From the NCBI RefSeq assembly GCF_964204645.1, contig NC_134033.1:2415631-2479630 (forward strand): a DNA stretch of 64,000 nt. Direction: 5' to 3'. This stretch comes from Tubulanus polymorphus (Eukaryota; Nemertea; Palaeonemertea; Tubulaniformes; Tubulanidae). A model generated the notes under the pieces. It did no database searches. It worked only from the letters and a program-made list of their open reading frames with translations, and was not told the DNA's origin. Position numbers and translations under genes: made by a program. Positions 43,311 through 54,595 of the stretch are shown one piece after another; within the stretch, counting starts at the first letter, position 1; every line of letters begins with the position of its first letter.

Positions 43311-43774
43311 CAATGGCGAATGTCTGTTGGGCAGCAAGTAGATACGGTACTTGGATTAGGGATCATTTCAAGACTAAAACCATTCAGCATACCAAGATTC
43401 AATTGCAATTTCTGTATTGTACATTCTAATCTGAAATCGATAAATGCTTCCTCTCTCAAGATTGTCCTCCTCAGCGAATAGGGTTTGAAATTGCAACGAT
43501 TGCTTGGAAAATTGCTAAATCAATGATAAGAAAATATTATGATGTGTAATCTAAAACAAAATCGCGCCTAGATAATGAGGTAATTGCTTGATATCCTGTG
43601 GTCACTGGAAGGTGATTTGTCATATGGGATCGAAGACGAATGCGAAAATATAGACAAAGCAAAGTTAACAATCGGAGGCAGGCAGCAGACGGCTTCCGAC
43701 CCGCGTCAAGTCAGACGGCTTCAGGTCAACGATGTAACAATCAAACATTCAACCATACACCTAACACAATCGAG

Positions 43775-44758
43775 ATGGCGCCGGCGAACGGAACCGACGT
43801 CACCGAATGCCCGTATCTATCGAAGAATAACGTCTGGTTGACCGTGTTGTTGTACGTATCGACGCCGATCTGTTTGACCGGGTTCGTTTTGAACGCTATC
43901 AGTTTCGTGATTTTACGCAGGCACAATTCGCGTTCGAATTCTTTCCACCTGTTGCAGATTTTGGCCGTCGTCGATAACTGTTTTCTGTTAGTGTCCGTGT
44001 CGTTGGTGAACGTGCGTCGGTTTTTCTCCTATTTGACGTACGGCTGGATGTTTTTCTATCTATCGGACGCCTTCATCGGGCCGCGATTCCTGGTCTACCT
44101 GGCCCCGCCGCATCTGACCATGCGTATGATCAGGAACTGGCTGATCGTATTGATGAGTCTCGACCGCGCTATTCATATCGTTTTCCCTTTGAAATCGATC
44201 GTTGTATGCACGAAATTCAAGCTTAACTTATCATTCGCTTTCATAGTCGTATTCAGCGCTGGGTTGCAAGGTTTCAAATTTTGTTGTTTGAGGCTTTCCC
44301 ACCAGATTCCCAAATGCCCAGCGGTCAATATTCCGTTACTGCGATTTCACAATGAAATCCCAGACGGTTTGGATGAACTGAGTATCGTCGCCTTGATAAT
44401 AATTTTGCCATTTGTAATTCTCTGCGTGACAAATACAATATTATCCGTGCACTTGTACAAAGCACGCGCCAACCGACAGACGATGGTGACGTCTGGCGGC
44501 GCGCAAGGGAAAGACCAAGAATTGCAGGCGACGCTGCTCGCTTTAGGTATCGTGGTGACATTTCTTGTTTGCGAGAGCCCGAACAGCGTGGAGCGGATCG
44601 TCGAAATCGTCTTCTACAACGGCAGACGATTGCGCACGCATCCTATGATGCAGGTTTCCATTCAAATGGATTCCTGCGTCAATTTTCTAGTTTACTGTCT
44701 GTCGAGTAAAAAATTCCGAACGCTGACGGCGCAGATGTTAACCAGGAGAAAGGACTGA
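43775..44758 (+). CDS. Rhodopsin-family GPCR C, intronless (327 aa)
   Basis: Starts MAPANGTDVT; an in-frame ATG at 43640 would add 45 low-complexity polar residues and seems to be 5' UTR. Landmarks: LTGFVLN with N40, AVVDN with D67, SLDRAIHIVFPLK at 128-140 (DRA for DRY), LPFVILCVTN with P212, CESPN in helix 6, and NFLVY at 303-307. The usual cysteine at the top of helix 3 is absent (APPHLTMRMIRNW), so the canonical disulfide may be missing. The overall look is of an FMRFamide-receptor-like branch. Divergent from A1/A2/B. Confidence 0.88.
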   Translation: MAPANGTDVTECPYLSKNNVWLTVLLYVSTPICLTGFVLNAISFVILRRHNSRSNSFHLLQILAVVDNCFLLVSVSLVNVRRFFSYLTYGWMFFYLSDAFIGPRFLVYLAPPHLTMRMIRNWLIVLMSLDRAIHIVFPLKSIVVCTKFKLNLSFAFIVVFSAGLQGFKFCCLRLSHQIPKCPAVNIPLLRFHNEIPDGLDELSIVALIIILPFVILCVTNTILSVHLYKARANRQTMVTSGGAQGKDQELQATLLALGIVVTFLVCESPNSVERIVEIVFYNGRRLRTHPMMQVSIQMDSCVNFLVYCLSSKKFRTLTAQMLTRRKD

Positions 44759-44800
44759 ATTAAAGTCTGAATCGAGATCTTCCCTTTTTTCCCCAATTTT

Positions 44801-45376
44801 GACAGGTTTCGATTGGTCACTATCGATTCTGGAATTGGTGTGTTCGTTTGTATCAGAATCCACCCTATCTATTCCGCAAAATGCAAAATCTGTAAACTTG
44901 ATAGAAGCGGCCGGTAGAGAGTTTGTAATCTGTAAACCTGATAGAAGCGGCCGGTAGAGAGTTTGTAATCTGTAAACCTGATAGAAGCGGCCGGTAGAGA
45001 GTTTGTAATCTTTAAACCCGATAGAAGCGGCCGGTAGAGAGTTTGTAATCTGTAAACCTGATAGAAGCGGCCGGTAGAGAGTTTGTAATCTGTAAACCTG
45101 ATAGAAGCGGCCGGTAGAGAGTTTGTAATCTTTAAACCCGATAGAAGCGGCCGTTAGAGAGTTTGTAATCTGTAAACCTGATAGAAGCGGCCGGTAGAGA
45201 GTTTGTAATCTTTAAACCCGATAGAAGCGATCGGTAGAGAGTTTGTAATCTGTAAACCCGATAGAAGCGGCCGGTAGAGAGTTTGTAATCTTTAAACCCG
45301 ATAGAAGCGATCGGTAGAGAGTTTGTAATCCGGACTTTGCATTCCTAAACCGGAATACGTTCAATCGAAACCTGTC
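44801..45376 (-). mobile_element. 40-bp minisatellite element, copy 3, with 15-bp terminal inverted repeats
   Basis: GACAGGTTTCGATTG at 44801-44815 and CAATCGAAACCTGTC at 45362-45376 are perfect inverted termini. Inside, about 11 units of the 40-bp repeat run in reverse orientation (44890-45330; gtaaacctgatagaagcggc). Both conserved flanks seen in copies 1 and 2 are present: ccggaatacgttcaatcg on the right, and ctattccgc near 44875 on the left. This copy defines the element ends. Confidence 0.85.
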
Positions 45377-45844
45377 TAACACATAGAAATAAACAAAACA
45401 GCACCAAAAACAGCATCAAATCAATTGAAATCGATTAGATAAGAGAAATTCCGATTTCAAATCGAGCTGATCTTGTGGAAGCGGGTCCTGAAATACTGAA
45501 TAAATGACCTGTCAGAAATTGTGCTCGAAAACAAATCGTTTTTTTTTTTATAGATGTAATTCGAAACATGTCGTCGATTATCAGCCATCATTTAGACGAT
45601 GAGATTTTACCATATTAAGAACGGGGTATTAAGAACAAAGCGAACGCGTGACCCCGATATTGAAAACCCTCAGAAAATGCAAATATTTGGCGCTCTACCG
45701 ATTAGGTCTAAATGCTGTATTTGACGGTTTAATGATTACGAAATCGACTTGCACAGAAATTCTGTTTAGAATGCTTTTATTCTTACACTGCTCCTAAAAC
45801 TCAATTAATTTGAACCTCAGTGATTTGTGTTCGAAAGTGTTTCC

Positions 45845-45900
45845 TTGAGCTATCGTGGTTTATTACGACGTTTCGACTTTATTCTAATAGTCATCTTTGA
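45845..45900 (-). pseudogene. Decayed hammerhead repeat fragment
   Basis: ttgagctatcgtggtttattacgacgtttcgac and taatagtcatctttgaa match the arm at 30181-30236, but the core is CAAAGA instead of CTGANGA. Confidence 0.5.
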
Positions 45901-45904
45901 ATGG

Positions 45905-46025
45905 TTGTGTTTGACTGAGCTAGGTCTGTGAATGAGCTAGATCTGGCGGGAATGAGCTTGGTCTGGGTTTGAGCTATGTCTGGTGGGAATGAGCTAGGTC
46001 AGGGAGTGAGCTGGGTCTTGGGGTG
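45905..46025 (+). repeat. Short imperfect tandem repeat (gagctaggtctg)
   Basis: Six units of about 20 bp, each with gagct(a/t)(g/t)(g/a)tctg separated by gtgggaat-like spacers. Confidence 0.7.
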
Positions 46026-46546
46026 ATTTCTGTTAAGATTCTTCAGCGACAATTCGAGTCATAAACAATGGAACTTTTATTACTTGAATGTAGTGCGAAC
46101 TGTTCTAAGATATTTCTTGTGCATTCTAATGAGGACTGGTCCACTTCTTACATTTGAAATAAATGTTTGATTTTGTTAGAATATGTTCAGCGTTATTATG
46201 GTATAATCATAGAACCAAACGCTTATAGTTCTGTGGTATTACCTAGCCAGTGCGGTGCCGGTGTCCATTGAACCGCATTATGACACCCTCAGTTCATATT
46301 GTGTCCTGTTATTGTCCTCGGTCTTTGAAATCATGTAATACGTGTTCGATTTGAATTGAACCAATTCTGATGATTCATTCGTAACATACGTTGAATTCAC
46401 TATACACGCGTATATATGTCCAGTCCTTACGTGAGGTTAGGTGAGTTGAATCTTAAACGGGATTTTCTAAATCTATAAGCTATAAGGGCTGGGGCTTCTT
46501 TATTTGAATATTGATTCATCAGTCAGAATTGAAACCTCTTTTTCAG

Positions 46547-46664
46547 ATCAGCCATTCCTTGAGGACCTCATTGCTTCCAATACCGCGGGGCTGACTAAGC
46601 CAACGCTGTGGACTCCAGACCTTTCGTAATAATCCATGATTCTACACACAGATTTGAATTAGTG
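46547..46664 (+). ncRNA. Mini-exon-like unit I, plus-strand set
   Basis: Acceptor tttttcag precedes it and donor GTGAGTAG follows, giving 118 nt. A homologue of exactly 118 nt with the same splice signals is at 62269-62386 on the other strand. The best frame (QPFLEDLIASN) stops within the unit, so it looks non-coding or pseudogenic. Proposed as an exon of an unknown transcript. Confidence 0.4.
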
Positions 46665-46776
46665 GTGAGTAGATTTGTAGGTTTTTAATACTGGATATAA
46701 CGGATTACAATGTACATGTATTACAATGTATCGAGTCAAATTAAAAATCATAACGATGAACATTACGTTTTTTCAG

Positions 46777-47080
46777 AGGAGCTCTACTTCCTCTGATTGC
46801 TGTCAATGCGTGCTGGACTTAATCAACAAATACACAGTGGACTTCAGGCCTTCCTCGCTTACTCGGGACCTGTTTGCTGTCAATACCTGCTGCGGACTAA
46901 ATCAACGAATACATAAGTGGACTTCAGACTTTCCTCGATTACTCCAGACCCGATTGCTGTCAATATGTGCTGGACTTAACCAACCTGGACCAACAGAGCT
47001 TAGTGCTGTAACATGTTTGGATGTCATATCTTCTAAGGAACAAACAGATAACTGATCGATCGAAAGAAATCCATGAATTT
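46777..47080 (+). ncRNA. Mini-exon-like unit II, plus-strand set
   Basis: Bounded by ttttttcag and GTGAGTAG. Contains three internal repeats of about 75 bp (attgctgtcaat, ctgctggactta-type, then cttcctcg). The last part matches the exon-like unit at 62025-62177. A frame is open across most of it (SSDCCQCVLDLINKYT), but homologues do not keep it. Confidence 0.4.
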
Positions 47081-47469
47081 GTGAGTAGAATTTCTAATAA
47101 TTTTTCGTATAGGAAACTTAGGTTAGGTCGGGTTTAAGCCTATCTATCAAACGGATTGGCCCTCGTTACAGCAATTTCAGATACATTAGACTCCTAACAT
47201 TCCTCTTAACTCGAATTAATTTCTGACCAGTGATTAATGTTTGAGGTGTTAGAAAGATCTGATTGATATTCTTGATATTCTTTTGTTGTTATGGTTCTAA
47301 ATTATGTGTATTGAAGTTTGAAATGATTATTCAACTTGCCGGTAAAACAAATTTGAGTTAAGAGGAGTCCTATGTAAAACAATTTATCAGATAAAGGAAA
47401 CTTTTGATTTATTCCATAAAACTGGATAATGAAATATTACTTTAAAATCAACTTGTAACCGGTTCAATC

Positions 47470-47970
47470 GTCCGAGACATTTTTACAGCACCTGAGAGTA
47501 GTCGAGCTATAGGCTTGGGAAGGTGGTCTCATTTATTAAATATGGATCACAATTTTAATCTAAATCATCGATTCAAATTAGTTTTGATCGTCTGCTTGCC
47601 TGGAGTTAAGAATGAAATCTCTGATCGGTCAAGGACGATTAGCCGGTTTGTAACGAGTGATATGAAGTTCGGGTTTGACTATTTCACGGAATGGCTTCGT
47701 ATTGTAATAATGTTATAAATGTGTAAGTTTCCGGGTCCGGAGATTGTTGTTACTACGAAGGGTGGTTCCGAAAAACGCAACAGATGTCGCCTTCGGTTAA
47801 TTTACACTTGTCGTAGAGTTTTCTCAGGAGACCGAGGAGGTTAGCTCGGTGGGCACAGGACGGCGCTCGGCCCACCGGCGAATTCATGACAGAAATAGAC
47901 TTTTTTACTAAAATGGTTTTTGCAATTTCCGACCAACAGATGATCCCCTCGTTTACCAGACCTAACACCT
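47470..47970 (-). pseudogene. Duplicated block, copy A, part 1
   Basis: Minus strand matches 51440-51600 and 60340-60650. An open frame on the minus strand reads APSCAHRANLLGLLRKLYD then KCKLTEGDICCVF, an amphipathic helical peptide of possible death-fold type. No full domain can be assembled. Confidence 0.4.
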
Positions 47971-48047
47971 TGCCACTACACTCAACCTCGCTTAAGTCAT
48001 TATCAGATAGTCATCACACTACTATACATCAGTCCTTTCCAATTCTC

Positions 48048-48190
48048 TGGTTCCAGTTGCACAGTCGTTTCTTAAGTCCAAAAGGGAACTTAAATCTTAA
48101 GATTGGTCTTAAGTTGTTAGATTGGCTATATAACTAAGTTGGTCTTAGACTGGGCTTAAGTCTAAGCCGTGACTATGCAACCGGTCCTAG
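48048..48190. mobile_element. MITE with GGTTCCAGTTGCACAGTC ends
   Basis: ctggttccagttgcacagtc at the left and gactatgcaaccggtcc at the right, with internal acttaag blocks, related to 17405-17550. Confidence 0.6.
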
Positions 48191-48589
48191 GGTATTTGTT
48201 AGACGTTCTTTCGGTAAGATTAGATTCTCTCAACTGAAGAAGACTTAAAAAGCGATGTTGACGGTACTTTCTCAGTGAGCCGAATGAATGAACACGTAGC
48301 TATTTTGTGATGGCCCTTCCTGGTCTCCAGCGACGAGTCGGCTTCTGTAATTAAATAAAGCTAGGGAGATTATTCTTGGAAAAAATGATGGCAGATTTTG
48401 AATAACATTATCGTGGAAACCATTGCGGAAACCACTTGGCTTGGTCCAAAGTTGTTACAGCCTGTGAGCTCTGTGACTGCACCCTCACTTATTGATGTTA
48501 ACTCGGCATTCTTTATTTCATTGTTATCTTTAAGTGAAAAATAAATCATATCATGTTATTGTGTTCTGTTTTAAGTTTGTAATTTTGGT

Positions 48590-48990
48590 TAAATCTACGA
48601 CAAGTGTAAATTGCGTGCCTCTAACAATTCTTGCTCAGTCACACGTATAAAACCAATACAATACAATGAAGTGGAGCTGAAATTGACCTGGCGCAATTGA
48701 ATACCAAGTTTTTTTCGAGTTGTCAACTCCGGTTTATAACTAATTGTTAGAATGACATCTGTTGAGTTGTTAAGAACCACCCGGTAAAGCTGGAATGCTG
48801 TCAAGGACGCTTCGCTCATCTGCTGGTGCCGAGTTCGAATTTCTGTGTCGTTTTTCTGTAGGTAGGTGAATGCCTTTTAGGTAGGTGAAGTTATTATTCA
48901 GCCATATGAAATAGTCAAACCCATGAGTTTTGCAGTAACGAGGGTCCATTATTGCAGGTATCGGTCTGTATCCTGGAATCAAAACACTTC
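48590..48990 (-). pseudogene. Duplicated block, copy A, part 2
   Basis: Reverse complement of sequence at 50700-51120 and 59640-60060. Shared markers are tgactatttca, cttcacctacct, gcaccagcagatga and gggtggttcttaa. The frame MSEASLTAFQLYRVVL on the minus strand is partly kept in the other copies. Confidence 0.4.
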
Positions 48991-49129
48991 AAGTGTCTTA
49001 TAATGATCACTTTAAAAAGTCTGTCGATCGAATTCTTAATAATATCTGGCGTCCAGTTCATTTCTAATTTGCTGCCTAAATGATCGAAAATTGGAATTAA
49101 TGGCGATAAAGTGTCAAGTTTGAGGGGTT

Positions 49130-49560
49130 GCAGGTTCCAGGCTGCAGTTTGATACCAGCATTAATTCATAAACGGTTTAGAATCGAATTTAAACACGTTT
49201 TCTGTAGTGATTACTATATATAATACTGATCGCTATAGCGACTACAGTGTCTGAATCCTGTCAGTCACAACCAACTGTTCATGTCGTTTAGGCAAATTCT
49301 CTCACTTTCGTTGATCCTCAATGTAAGCTAATACCAAATTAAGCCTTTGAGACCCATGCCTTAACGATGACTAAGTTCAAATCTAATTTGTTCAGTTCAT
49401 TCGATTCGGACGCGTCCTTTAGTTTTCAATCGCATCCATTCAAATCCAACACATCCATAATTAATTACTACAAAAAACTGATAATTCTCTTAAATCCAAT
49501 TTATTAGAATCAAATGTATATTTCATAAACATTATATGTACAAAATTAATCACAAAAGGT
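49130..49560. other. No gene seen; diverged inverted-duplication sequence
   Basis: 49130-49200 is the reverse complement of about 59040-59110 (tttatgaattaatgctggta). The remainder is AT-rich with no recognisable feature. Confidence 0.4.
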
Positions 49561-49786
49561 CCGTATTTGGAAAACCTTGCACATCATCTTCTGGCCATGA
49601 ATCCTCGATCTCCTGACATCATCAGTACCCTTCAAAATAAACTGCATGAAATCGAAATAATTGTCAACGTTGGTTGTGACTGGTGGGAATTAGGTATTCC
49701 ATCATTAGGTGTGCAGTGTAATCCTAGCAGCGGATTAAGAAGTCTCGGGGTCCAGACCGTGCCTTCCCCAATCTAAGGAGATACCG

Positions 49787-50295
49787 TTACGAGAGGGCGC
49801 CGGCTATTTCGTGTTCACTCATGCGTGACGAGTGACTTAAAAAAGGAAGTCGACCGGGTGCGGGGTATTTCGTGTTCAGTCATGCGTGACGAGCGATAGT
49901 CGGTCACTTAGAACTCGTCACGCATGAGTGAACACGAAATACCCTGTGCATCATCGATTTTTTTTTGTGTTTACCCTTGCGTAACGACGCAAAAAAAAAG
50001 TCGACCGGGGACAGGGTATTTCGTGTTCAGTCATGCGTGACGAGCGATAGTCGGTCACTTAGAACTCGTCACACATGAGTGAACACGAAATACCCTGTGC
50101 ATCATCGATTTTTGTGTTTACTCTTGCGTAACGACGCGAAAAAAAAAGTCGACCGGGGACAGGGTATTTCGTGTTCACTCATGCGTGACGAGTTCCAAGT
50201 GACCGACTAACACTCGTCAATACCCCGCACCCGGTCGACTTTTCCCATCGCCACGCATGAGTGAACACGAAATAGCCGGCGTCTCCCTCTATCCA
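49787..50295. mobile_element. Composite foldback element
   Basis: The outer ends gagagggcgccggctatttcg and the complement of cgaaatagccggcgtctccctc pair. Inside, tatttcgtgttcactcatgc recurs at least six times in alternating orientation, with gtcgaccggg and two direct units of about 185 bp. The whole can fold on itself in several registers. No coding sequence. Confidence 0.75.
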
Positions 50296-50499
50296 CGCCG
50301 TCTGCGTCACACCTCCATTCCGCCAATTCTGTTTAGGGACCATTCGCTTACCCTATACGGGCCTTGCCCCTAAAATAAATCGAGTAATACAATCAAAAAG
50401 TAGTAAATATCACTGACAATCACAACCACCTTTTCATAAAGTATGCCCTGCATAGTTTTAAAATGTTGATGCTATTTGTTTTGTAGGATGACGCTGTGA

Positions 50500-51650
50500 G
50501 GAGGTTGAATACCTGAAGATATGCGAGGTGTAAATACTGAAATTCATTGCGTGTGTGTTCAATGAAAATAAAGTGTTTGAAATAAAGAATTCGATTTCTG
50601 CAATTTAGGTCGGGTTTAAGAACTTTTCATAGAATTACCGAAATAATGGGTTTCGTCAACACACCAAACGCTCGAAGTTCAAGACATTCGAAATGGTTAT
50701 TGATAAATGCATTATTTCGAAAGTGTCTATCTTGGTTTTGACTATTTCAAATCGCTAAACACTTCACTTACCTAGAGGAACGCGACATTGTCAAATGTAT
50801 CGTTATCGGAACCTTGAACCAGCAGCGGAGAGAAGTCCTTATACAGCACCAGCATAATGAGCAAAGCGTCGTTACAGCATCCAAACTCTACCGGGTGGTT
50901 CTTAGAAAACGCAACAGATGTCATTTTTCGGATATATTTATAACCGAAGATAATAAACTGATTATAAAACTTTTTATTCAACTAAGCCAGGTATTCACTC
51001 AAAGATCAGCTTCACTATTCCGATGTATTGTATTTGGTTTATTGCTTTTATACGTGTGACTGAGCAAGAATCATTAAAATAAAGGAGACTCGTAATTTAC
51101 ACTTGTTGCAGATTTAAATAAAATGACAAATTTGAAACCTTGATTCCTACATGACTTTTATTCAAAATTGTACAAAGTTTATTCGAATGTAAAAACGGTT
51201 TCCGGGACAAAATCATTTCTGATGAGGCTCTGCTTGCTAAAGTTGATGACATCTCCATTCATCAGCCAGATACCAGTTAAAGGCACATTATTTCAACTAT
51301 TAAATCAATCTCTACAGTAATTCAGTTAATAGGGAAATTAGTGGCACGAGCTTGAGGATTTGTGAGCGACGTTGACGTCTGACAGGACGCAAAGCGCAAT
51401 AACCATCTCAGTGAAAGTCAGTTTCTAACCTTCATCAGTCTGTGGGCCGGAGCGCCGTCCTGTGCCCACCGAGCTAGCCTCCTCGGTCTCCTGAGAAAAC
51501 TATACGACGAGTGTAAATTAAGCGAAGGCGACATCTGTTGCGTTGTTTAGAACCACAATCTCCGGAACCGGTGACTTACACATTTATAACATTATCACCT
51601 AACCTAACCTTAATTTCCTAAACAGAAATAATTCAAAATTTCTACTCTGC
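50500..51650 (+). pseudogene. Duplicated block, copy B
   Basis: Direct relative of 58510-60530. Three stretches look like former exons: about 50748-50858 (IAKHFTYLEERDIVKC, then TLNQQRREVLIQHQ), about 51176-51285 (SLFECKNGFRDKIISDE) and about 51420-51553 (QFLTFISLWAGAPSCAHR, then LLGLLRKLYDECKLSEGD). Each is open for 30-45 codons, then stops. The peptides are helical and might derive from a death-fold gene, but no family is claimed. Confidence 0.4.
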
Positions 51651-51989
51651 CGTTGGGTTCGAATCCCGAAACGAATGGTTCGCCGCGTTGATACGGGGAT
51701 AAACATGCTGGACCCAGTGGCACAGTTGTGAGTTAAAGCTAAATCCGAGATAAATACAAATTACACGAATTAATGAGTAATTCGGTGGATTTTACCGGAT
51801 TTGCCAGACGCAATAGAAAAGAAATTCTGCAGTTTGCTGATGTAATTAAGCCACTTTTCGTCAACCAAATGTATCTCGACAAAATACAGCATCATGAAAT
51901 CAGTTGCATGAATCAAATTTGAAATCGATGGTTACATTTACATGTAACATGGTTACACGTAGTTACATGTTAGAATGTTTTCCAATCAC

Positions 51990-52270
51990 AATCGGGCGGA
52001 CCGGATGGCTTAGTCGGTCGGCGACTAGCGTGTCACCGCTGTGGCCCGGGTTCGAGTCTCGGAGGAGGCGGGTCAGTATGTGGCAAATGATCTCCGGTAA
52101 GCGGGCGAGTCGAGAGTACTGTCCTCCCTGGAATGAGGTTGCTAATGCGTGAGTCCTACAAAAAACCTGGTGTGGGGTAAATTATGTTTAATTCAGTCGT
52201 TTCTGGCTGAATTATTTATTTATCCCACAATACCGGTCCAGGCTGCGGAGTAATTCCCCCAGGGACCTTC
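51990..52270 (+). mobile_element. tRNA-derived SINE
   Basis: A-box tggcttagtcggtcgg (about 52008) and B-box gggttcgagtctc (about 52049) in tRNA-like spacing, followed by a body with ggaatgaggttgctaatgcgtg, acctggtgtgggg and a T-rich end. No intact acceptor stem. Confidence 0.65.
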
Positions 52271-52459
52271 GACTTTTTTACAATATTAGTTTGTTATTTT
52301 AAGTTTAGTGGTGAGGGTTTGGAAGATTTTTTTATATTTATTCAATTCCTCGAACTGAAGAAATCCAAGCGACTATTCGGTGCAAGCAGCGCGCGGTGAT
52401 CAATCACAGTTCTTTCTCAACTGATGATAAAACTTTGATAATTTTTTTAACTTCACCAG

Positions 52460-52672
52460 ATTTCGGTTAAAGAAGATGTGTACGCGGCGATGTCTGGTGA
52501 ACTTGTGTATAAATTCGGATTGAAAACGACTCTATCCAATAGAGAATTACTCACTGGAGACCTGCCATACGCTCTACTACACAATAGTGCCGCGTCACTG
52601 CACAAACCCTTAAGCAAACTTCGATATCCTAAAGCAAAACTCGAAAATAGTAAAATTGAGCCGGTATTATAG
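52460..52672 (+). CDS. Candidate terminal exon, unrecognised
   Basis: An acceptor cttcaccag precedes an open frame in phase 0 that reads ISVKEDVYAAMSGELVYKFG and continues to TAG at 52670-52672 (about 70 codons), with balanced codon use. No initiator, partner exon or family was found. It may be a relic. Confidence 0.3.
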   Translation: MSVKEDVYAAMSGELVYKFGLKTTLSNRELLTGDLPYALLHNSAASLHKPLSKLRYPKAKLENSKIEPVL

Positions 52673-53233
52673 TTCAAAACCAGACGTAAATAGAAGGGAA
52701 ATCTACACTAAAGTTTGTTGGATAGTTTAGATAAAATTTCAGCTTACAATTTTAGGCAAAAATCGTAGCATTCGATATTTCTATCTTAAACAATATGTGC
52801 CTCTATGAATAGTCGAATTAAACTCGATGACCTGTAAGCCCCATTGAAAATGTTTGGCACGAATTGAATAGTTCTTTCGGATTAGCGTCACGGACTCGGG
52901 TCTGTCACAGGAATGCGCGATCGAGCTTTCTGATTGACCCATTCCGGTCGCATCGATGATGCACCGTCGTTGATTGGTTGACGTAGGTATTAGAAGCGCG
53001 GTTCGAGCCTCCCGACGCCAGTCCGAGAACCGATGTCCAGTGATGAAGGTCGACCTATAAGAGCTCTGCAACAAGGCGTGAAGAACGTATGGCTTCAAGC
53101 AAACAACCTACTAATAAGCGGCTGATGATGTTAGGAGAGACTGGAACGTGAAGGAATTTGTGACGCCTAGCGATTGAGAACGCAAGATGAGACTGGCGGC
53201 TGTTGATGCTGATGATTGCGGAGGAGATCCCGA

Positions 53234-53235
<2 letters not shown>

Positions 53236-53279
<44 letters not shown>
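53236..53279 (+). repeat. (CTG)n microsatellite
   Basis: Fourteen or so CTG triplets. A shorter (CTG)5 lies near 53483. These create spurious Gln/Ser open frames on the minus strand. Confidence 0.9.
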
Positions 53280-53280
<1 letters not shown>

Positions 53281-53639
53281 ATGTCTGATTTCAACTACAA
53301 ACAGATGACGGCTAATTTGCTGATGAAGACGAGTTGCTGTTGTCGCTGATTTCCGATGTTCTATTTCGCGCACATTCATACATTATGAATATTGTGTCTT
53401 TTTAGGGTTAAACCGAAACCAGTTCGCTACTACTGACACTACATGTACACAACTCGTTTGTCGCAACGTCCTAACTAGTCTGCTGCTGCTGCTGCATTGG
53501 GAACCGCATCAACCCACATTTTGCTGTTTCGGTATCTTTACATTAAGATAAGGTAATTATATTAAACTACACCCATCCTTACATTTTGCATATTCAATCT
53601 TCAAAAGCTTGACGATTATCCGATTTGTTTTTCAGCCGG

Positions 53640-53945
53640 CTATATTTGAGTTACAGCAACATCTTCAAATCTCGAGACGCAGACTCAACTCCGACTAAAG
53701 CACCATCTCCAAACCTCGAGATGCAGACTCCACTCCATCTCCAAACCTCGAGACGCAGACTCTACTCCGACTAAAGCACCATCTCCAAACCTCGAGACGC
53801 AGACTCTACTCCGACTAAAGCACCATCTCCAAACCTCGAGACGCAGACTCTACTCCGACTAAAGCACCATCTCCAAACCTCGAGACGCAGACTCTACTCC
53901 GACTAAAGCACCATCTCCAAACCTCGAGACGCAGACTCTACTCCG
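53640..53945 (+). repeat. 44-bp tandem repeat
   Basis: About six units of accatctccaaacctcgaga plus cgcagactctactccgactaaagc. The first is truncated and diverged. Sits near the axis of the large inverted duplication. Confidence 0.9.
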
Positions 53946-54236
53946 TCATTATTTCGTTTTGCCGCATGTTATAAAGTAACGTAAATAAATAAACGTCCAT
54001 CTACATAAAATGCTCGTCTTACTAAAAATCTCTGTCTCGGGCTCCGGAAAGGACTCTTCCCCTCACAACTTCATACTCGACACTGCTCCGGAAAGGACTC
54101 TTCCGCTTACACAATCAAGGAAAGGACAAAGTCAAATAGGAAAGTAAAGTACAAATCAAAGAATTTATTCCAAACAGCTTGTTTGCAAAAGTAAAATTCA
54201 AATTTTATTGAAACATCAATATTTAATATCAACTAA

Positions 54237-54301
54237 AATGGGATTTGAACCACCAACCATTCGACTAGCAGTCCAGCACCCTACCCACTACGCTATAGGG
54301 A
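54237..54301 (-). tRNA. tRNA-Ser(GCT)-like sequence or SINE head
   Basis: Minus strand has A-box tagcgtagtgggtaggg, an anticodon loop ctgctag and B-box ggttcaaatccc. The anticodon stem is mismatched and the 3' acceptor half is absent, so this is more likely a SINE head than a working tRNA. Confidence 0.35.
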
Positions 54302-54423
54302 CGTACTGGCAGCACACAGAGGAACTCATATTTATCCATTGCTTAAGCAAATTTTATCAAAAAAATAATGCCATCTACCGGGCGAGACAGGAACTAGTTC
54401 CCATTTCAACCCGGTAGATGGTA

Positions 54424-54595
54424 ATAGAGAATGAGACAAGAGTGGGCAGAGACAGAGTAAGAGAGAGGAGGAGAGATGAGAGTGAAACAGAGTGAGGAGA
54501 GAGTGAGAATGAGACAGAGTGAGGAGAGATGAGAGTGAAACAGAGTGAGGAGAGAGTGAGAATGAGAGAGGATAGAAAGAGATAGAGAGGATAGG
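54424..54595 (+). repeat. GA-rich tandem repeat
   Basis: Units of 20-50 bp built from gagtgaggagaga, tgagagtgaaacaga and tgagaatgagacaga. Confidence 0.85.

Noticed and set aside
43640-43774. Upstream ATG extending GPCR C by 45 residues
   Set aside because: The extension is polar and low-complexity, and the ATG at 43775 gives a normal GPCR N-terminus with a glycosylation site.
51904-52152. 82-codon open frame
   Set aside because: Overlaps the A-box and B-box of a tRNA-derived SINE.
53055-53379. Minus-strand frames with polySer or polyGln
   Set aside because: Products of the (CTG)n microsatellite only.
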